DNA of 64,000 nucleotides from Candidatus Omnitrophota bacterium (lineage in GTDB: Bacteria; Hinthialibacterota; Hinthialibacteria; Hinthialibacterales; Hinthialibacteraceae): positions 18,020 to 82,019 of the forward strand of contig JABLXU010000051.1 in NCBI GenBank assembly GCA_013177805.1, written 5' to 3'. Of the stretch, positions 59,738 through 64,000 are shown piece after piece. Below the pieces are notes generated by a model. It searched no databases, was not told the origin of the DNA, and was given only the letters and a program-made list of their open reading frames with translations. Both the position numbers and the translations under genes were made by a program. How positions within the stretch are numbered: position 1 is the stretch's first letter; each line of letters starts with the position of its first letter.

Positions 59738-61333
59738 ATGAAAAAAGATTCTTTGCTCAAATCGACCAGTTCTTTCAGTTTGGCCACGTTGATCAGCCGG
59801 GTGCTGGGCCTGGTGCGGGATTCATGCATCGCCGCGCTGATTCCCGCCGCGTGGCAGGATATTTTCTGGCTCGGCTTCCGGATTCCCAGCACGTTCCGGC
59901 AGTTGTTCGCCGAGGGGGCCTTGTCGGCGGCCTTCATCCCCTTGCTAAGCCGGGTGCGCGCGCAGGAGGGGGAGGAGGAGGGGAAGAAACTCGGTTCGGC
60001 AGTGTTTTATTTGCTCACGCTGACCGTGGGGGCCGTGTGTGCCGCCGCGGTGGTTCTTTCCCCTTGGTTCGTGCCGTTCTTGCTGAATTTTCCCGACGAT
60101 CCCGGGGCGGGCGCGGCCGTGATGTCTAACGTTTCTCCGTATGGCGACTGGCGGGTGGAAGCCGGAGTGAAGGCCACACAGATCATGTTTCCCTTCTTGT
60201 TTTTCGTGGCCTTGGCGGCCTGGGCGATGGGAGTTCTCAACACGTACCGGTATTTCTTCATTCCCGCGATGGCCTCGTCGTTTTTTAACGTCAGCCTGAT
60301 CGCGGGCAGTTTTATTGCCGCCGCTTATTATGAGGGCATGGCGCAGATGTGGGTGATGGGGCTCGCGGTGGTAACCGGCGGCCTGCTGCAATTCGCGGTC
60401 CAGATTCCTCCCACGTGGCAGGTGGGTTATTTCCCCTTGCGGCGGGTTTCGCCGTTTTCGCCCAAAGTCCGGAAATTTTTGTGGATGTTGGCGCCCAGTG
60501 TGTTCGGCCTGGCGATATATCAAATCAACGCGTTGATCACGCAGACGTATTTCGCTACTCATTACGGCGAGGGCGGTGTATCGCAGATGAATTATGCCTT
60601 CCGGCTGATCCAGTTTCCGCTGGGGGTGGTGGGCGTGGCGCTGGCGACCGCGTCGTTCCCCCGGATCGCGCAATACATTTCACAAGAGAATCACCAGGAC
60701 GCGGCGCAGACCCTGGTGGACGTGATCAAATATTTAATGTTGATGATGATCCCCTCCGCGGTGGGATTCATCGTGTTAGGGCAGGACATCACCGCCCTCA
60801 TCTATGACCGCGGAAAGTTCCACGAGGAACAATGGCTGCAGCCAACCAATTCCGTGCTGGGGATGTACGCGTTGGGACTGCTTTCCTACACGGTGGTGAA
60901 AGTTTTGGTGCAAGCGTTCCAGGCGCATCATGATTTCCGCACGCCGGTGATCACGGGCTCCATCGCCGTCGCGTGCAACATCGCCCTGTGCGCTGTTTTT
61001 GTGGCGGGCGGCTGGCCGTTGTGGTCGCTGGCCTTGGCTTCGGCCATCGCCAGCACGTTGCATACGGGCTTGTTGCTCCATTTGCTCTTGGGCCGGATGA
61101 AGGCCTTGCGCATGGGGCCCATCGCTGATTTTTTCCTACGGGTATTGGTGGCCTCGCTGGGCATGGCCGCCGCCTGTTGGCTCGCCATGCGGATATTCCC
61201 CGCCGCGGGGGGCACCAACCTGGGATGGGGCTTGCGGGTGGGATTTGGCATCGGCCTCAGCCTACTGGTTTACGGCGCGTTGGGACGGTTTCTGTTCCCC
61301 GTGGAACTGGGACGGATTTTGCGGTTGAAATGA
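59738..61333 (+). CDS. murJ: Lipid II flippase
   Basis: Membrane protein of 531 residues that moves lipid II across the inner membrane for peptidoglycan synthesis. About 14 transmembrane segments are visible. The N-terminal helices carry SFSLATLISRVLGLVRDSCI and FWLGFRIPSTFRQLFAEGAL, the signature PxxFRxLFAEGAxxxAFIP of MurJ. The central region has APSVFGLAIYQINALITQTY and the FRLIQFPLGVVGVALATASF loop. The chosen Met precedes the family start KKDSLLKSTS; an ATG at 59720 is also possible. It lies divergent to Gfo/Idh/MocA copy 3 and converges with cutC. It is a conserved essential cell-wall function, so a peptidoglycan wall is expected. Confidence 0.95.
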   Translation: MKKDSLLKSTSSFSLATLISRVLGLVRDSCIAALIPAAWQDIFWLGFRIPSTFRQLFAEGALSAAFIPLLSRVRAQEGEEEGKKLGSAVFYLLTLTVGAVCAAAVVLSPWFVPFLLNFPDDPGAGAAVMSNVSPYGDWRVEAGVKATQIMFPFLFFVALAAWAMGVLNTYRYFFIPAMASSFFNVSLIAGSFIAAAYYEGMAQMWVMGLAVVTGGLLQFAVQIPPTWQVGYFPLRRVSPFSPKVRKFLWMLAPSVFGLAIYQINALITQTYFATHYGEGGVSQMNYAFRLIQFPLGVVGVALATASFPRIAQYISQENHQDAAQTLVDVIKYLMLMMIPSAVGFIVLGQDITALIYDRGKFHEEQWLQPTNSVLGMYALGLLSYTVVKVLVQAFQAHHDFRTPVITGSIAVACNIALCAVFVAGGWPLWSLALASAIASTLHTGLLLHLLLGRMKALRMGPIADFFLRVLVASLGMAAACWLAMRIFPAAGGTNLGWGLRVGFGIGLSLLVYGALGRFLFPVELGRILRLK

Positions 61334-61342
61334 TAGCGGGTT

Positions 61343-62128
61343 TCAGGTGTACCCTTTCATTTCCGCCCACGTTTTCTGACCAATCGCCACCATTGTGCGG
61401 ATGCGGCCGGCGTCGCTGACCGCGATTTCGTATTCGGGGATCTGGGGAATCCCGCCCAATGAGACATTGGGATTACGGTAAGCCATGCGGCTGAGGATGC
61501 GGGATTGGACGGAAGCGTGATACTCGTGGGCCTTGGTTTTCAACATCAGTTCGGCCAGGTTGCCTTCCCGGATGCCGCCGCCGGCCATGATGCGGATCCG
61601 GTCCTGGGCTTGTTGCACCAGGCGGGCCAGCAGTTCCAAGCCTTTCATGACGTTGCGGGTTTGGCCGGACGTCAGGACGCGGTCGAAACCCAGTTCGATG
61701 ATTTCCTGCAGCGCGATGAAGGGATCAGGGGTCATATCGAAAGCGCGGTGGAACGTGACGGAAAGCGGGCGCGAGAATTCCAGCAGCTCGCGGGAACGCT
61801 CCTTGTCGATCGTGCCATCCTCTTTCAAAATGCCGAAGACCACTCCCTCCATGCCCAGATCTTTGGTGATCTGGATGTCCTGCTTCATGATTTCAAATTC
61901 CAGGTCGGAGTAGAGAAAATCACCGCCCCGGGGCCGGATCAACACATGGATGGGAAGCGAAACGTACTCCCGGGCCAGGATCATGCATCCCGCGCTAGGC
62001 GTGGTGCCTCCCACGTAGAGGTTGTCGCACAGCTCCACCCGCTGCGCTCCCCCTTCCTGCGCGGCGATGGCGGAGGCCAGGGAATTGGCACTGATTTCCA
62101 GGATGAAAGGATCCTTCGTTGACGGCAT
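61343..62128 (-). CDS. cutC: CutC family protein
   Basis: TIM-barrel protein of 261 residues with the complete CutC pattern: LEISANSLASAIAAQEGGAQ and RVELCDNL at the start, HVLIRPRGGDFLYSD near 61-75, GVVFGILKEDGTID near 95, VTFHRAFDMTPDP near 124, DRVLTSGQTRNVMKG near 150 and IMAGGGIREGNLAEL near 180, then HASVQS. It was once linked to copper homeostasis in Escherichia coli, but the molecular role in bacteria is not settled. The last 9 bases separate it from the convergent murJ end. No strong promoter was seen upstream. Confidence 0.93.
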   Translation of the reverse strand: MPSTKDPFILEISANSLASAIAAQEGGAQRVELCDNLYVGGTTPSAGCMILAREYVSLPIHVLIRPRGGDFLYSDLEFEIMKQDIQITKDLGMEGVVFGILKEDGTIDKERSRELLEFSRPLSVTFHRAFDMTPDPFIALQEIIELGFDRVLTSGQTRNVMKGLELLARLVQQAQDRIRIMAGGGIREGNLAELMLKTKAHEYHASVQSRILSRMAYRNPNVSLGGIPQIPEYEIAVSDAGRIRTMVAIGQKTWAEMKGYT

Positions 62129-62431
62129 CAGTTGGTTGATCCATCCATGAACCGGTTCATTTCGATTCTCATTCCGTAGCGGATTCTATCCTGATTGCAT
62201 AAATTCTCTACTCCGCAGGCGCCTTTCTGCCATGATACCCGGAACCATGGCATTCTCGAAACGCCTGGGTATGCCAGAATGAAATTGAACAAGCGTTTGG
62301 GTGGAGAGTAGATATCGAGCCTTTTCAGGGTTTCCCTCCCCCTTCCCCTCTCCCAGAGTGAGAAGGAATTATCCTTTTATCGTCTCTTTCCCATGGGCTA
62401 TGCGCAAGACGCGCCGCCGGCGCTCAAAATC
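62129..62431. other. Intergenic region with a REP-like element and an imperfect inverted repeat
   Basis: The gap is 303 bases between two minus-strand genes. It contains an imperfect inverted repeat (62223-62240 and 62265-62280, TTCTGCCATGATACCCGG against CCTGGGTATGCCAGAA) and a degenerate palindrome at 62332-62369. No gene is supported. Confidence 0.55.
62332..62369 (+). repeat. Degenerate REP-like palindrome
   Basis: TTCCCTCCCCCTTCCCCTCT is followed by CCCAGAGTGAGAAGGAA. The right arm is decayed but the order matches the CCCTCACC-first copies. Confidence 0.45.
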
Positions 62432-64000
62432 CTACGGTCGCGGCCCCACTTGGCTGACATCAATGGGCTGAAATCCCAGATCCAGCGCGGGTGAGCCGGA
62501 TTTCAAGCCGAAATCGTAGTGCTCCGGATCCACGAATTGCGGATCGGCGATTTTCGAATGGGTGTCCTGGCCCTTGGCGCGCCACTCGTCCCAGGTCCAA
62601 TCGGCGAACTTGAAATTCCGGGTTTTCGGATTCCAATACAGATTGTAGTCGAATTGGTAATTGCTGCCTGACCAATTGCTACCCAGCAGTTCGCCTTCCT
62701 CAAAATATACGATATTCCGTTCGAACGTGAACGATACGTGTGCCTCGGCGCGGGTGCGCATGACCTGGTATTCCTTGGCCAGGGCGAAAATGTTGTTACG
62801 CACGGTGTTTTCCTTGCCGTAGTGTTGGTGGAATCCCGCGCTTTTGGTGCGGTAGGTGATGTTGTTTTCGATCAAGATGCGCGTGCTGCCCTCGTCCGGG
62901 TAGATGCCCCATCCTCCATAAGTATGCGAATAGATATCATGAAAAATATTGTTGCGAATTACAGTGCCCGGCTGGGTTCCCAAGGTGTAGATCCCGCCCA
63001 TATCACTCAGGATCCCCTGGCCGATGTCGTGCACATGGTTGAACTCGATGATATTGTGATGCGCGCCGGTGGGGGCGTAGCCCCAGGTCCAGCCCACGGA
63101 GATGCCGGTGTAGTAGGTGTGGTGGATGTGGTTGTGGGCGATGGTGTTGTGATCGCTTTGCCCCACCCAGACACCTACCGCCGCGGGATAGATGATCCCG
63201 ATATGATGGATGCGGTTATCGGTCACCAGGTTGTGCCGGGTGATCAGGTTGGCTTCGGTCCGCCGGGCGCGCTCGCCGATTTTCACACCCCCCGCGCCGA
63301 GATCCGACATTTCGTTGCCGGCAATCTGGTTGAATTTGCATCCCTGGTTGAATTCCACCGCGTAGTTGCCAAGTTGCGTGAAGCGGCATTGCTTTACCAC
63401 GCAATGCTCCGCGCCGGTGGCCATGAAAGCGGCGTCGATGTCATGGGCGGCCTGCACGTCGCCATAGCCATCCTCGAGTTTGGAGGTGCGGCTGTGCGCG
63501 AAGGTCAGCCCTTCGAAGGATAAATACTGGATGGGTTGCCCCGCCTGGGGATCGCCTTCCAGCCGGATGAGGTTCGGGAGCCGCGGCGCGATTACTCTCG
63601 CCGGGCGTTCCGGGGATTTCAGGTTGAGGGTCAGAGTGCCGGTCTTCCGTTCCAACCGCCATTCGCCAGGTTGATCGAGGGCTTCGGGGGCGTTTTCGAT
63701 CCAATAGCGGGGATTGTTTTCTCCTTGCCAGTTGGACGGGGGCACCTGTTTGGTCAGCGTGGCGGTACGGTTGGCTTCATCCACATCGACAATCGGCATG
63801 CGGATTTCGGCCCATTTGGCAAGACCGATCACATCCACGTCGCCATACTCAATCCACTCCTTTTTGATATCGCCATCTTGAAACGTGAAACGCGCCGGGC
63901 CTTCGAGGCGCATTTCACCCGCCATGGTATGGAAACCCTCGTTGGGCGTGCGCGCGCGGGTCCAACGTTCGCCATCGACGAAGAGTTGATAGAAATACCA
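62432..64000 (-). CDS. Right-handed parallel beta-helix protein, C-terminal part
   Basis: The frame stays open to the window end, so the N-terminus is missing; at least 522 residues are seen. The visible start WYFYQLFVDGERWTRARTPN is typical of secreted parallel beta-helix proteins. Repeating coils rich in Asn follow, for example TQLGNYAVEFNQGCKFNQIA, DNRIHHIGIIYPAAVGVWVG, SDHNTIAHNHIHHTYYTGIS, IEFNHVHDIGQGILSDMGGI and RNNIFHDIYSHTYGGWGIYP. This is the pattern of pectate lyase-like and other polysaccharide lyase/hydrolase folds. A Met at 63925 is internal and not the start. The C-terminus (GSPALDLGFQPIDVSQVGPR) is complete. Likely secreted and acting on a polysaccharide; the activity is unknown. 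Confidence 0.85.
   Translation of the reverse strand, partial: WYFYQLFVDGERWTRARTPNEGFHTMAGEMRLEGPARFTFQDGDIKKEWIEYGDVDVIGLAKWAEIRMPIVDVDEANRTATLTKQVPPSNWQGENNPRYWIENAPEALDQPGEWRLERKTGTLTLNLKSPERPARVIAPRLPNLIRLEGDPQAGQPIQYLSFEGLTFAHSRTSKLEDGYGDVQAAHDIDAAFMATGAEHCVVKQCRFTQLGNYAVEFNQGCKFNQIAGNEMSDLGAGGVKIGERARRTEANLITRHNLVTDNRIHHIGIIYPAAVGVWVGQSDHNTIAHNHIHHTYYTGISVGWTWGYAPTGAHHNIIEFNHVHDIGQGILSDMGGIYTLGTQPGTVIRNNIFHDIYSHTYGGWGIYPDEGSTRILIENNITYRTKSAGFHQHYGKENTVRNNIFALAKEYQVMRTRAEAHVSFTFERNIVYFEEGELLGSNWSGSNYQFDYNLYWNPKTRNFKFADWTWDEWRAKGQDTHSKIADPQFVDPEHYDFGLKSGSPALDLGFQPIDVSQVGPRP

Overview
The window is a gene-dense chromosomal segment with high GC coding regions, no rRNA or tRNA, no phage or insertion-sequence genes and no CRISPR array. 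Outer-membrane beta-barrel, secreted and Tat-exported proteins point to a Gram-negative cell envelope. The mix of exported Gfo/Idh/MocA oxidoreductases, Pro-Thr-Glu-rich linkers next to dockerin and cohesin-like domains, a quinone-type dihydroorotate dehydrogenase and an indolepyruvate oxidoreductase/PaaK operon resembles uncultured heterotrophs of the FCB/PVC-like candidate phyla. That assignment is inference from gene content only. Two clean frameshifts in otherwise intact genes could be real or could be assembly errors.

Region by region. The first 4.7 kb holds the end of a sugar phosphate isomerase, a secreted PHP-type hydrolase and pyrD. Positions 4.8-11.3 kb form a minus-strand operon (thioesterase, iorA, iorB, CoA-binding protein, paaK, tandem ACT protein, paaK) for 2-keto-acid/arylacetyl-CoA metabolism. 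Positions 11.5-22 kb carry a large membrane protein with a beta-propeller-like tail, a nitroreductase, an AI-2E family transporter, an aldo/keto reductase, a CPBP protease, a sigma-70 factor and a glycosyltransferase. Positions 22.3-26.5 kb hold a cohesin-dockerin-cohesin/PT-linker/propeller protein, interrupted by a one-base deletion, followed by an outer-membrane barrel. A YidE/AspT-type transporter follows on the minus strand.

Positions 29.1-37.6 kb form a plus-strand cluster for an exported or surface polysaccharide: two glycosyltransferases, an alpha/alpha-barrel protein, a glutamine-dependent amidotransferase, a UDP/GDP-sugar dehydrogenase, a hexapeptide acyltransferase and a glycosidase-like propeller. 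The dehydrogenase plus amidotransferase suggest an amidated uronic acid. Positions 37.8-64 kb are mainly carbohydrate scavenging (three Tat-exported oxidoreductases, two large glycosidases, a sugar porter, a PIG-L deacetylase, an SDR and a parallel beta-helix protein cut by the window end), mixed with housekeeping genes (mutY, murJ, cutC, bacilliredoxin).

Many intergenic gaps contain copies of a short palindrome (CCCTCTCCC/GGGAGAGGG with a GGTGAGGG tail), often joined to a second motif (TGTCCGCCC). Together they look like a composite REP/MITE-like repeat family.
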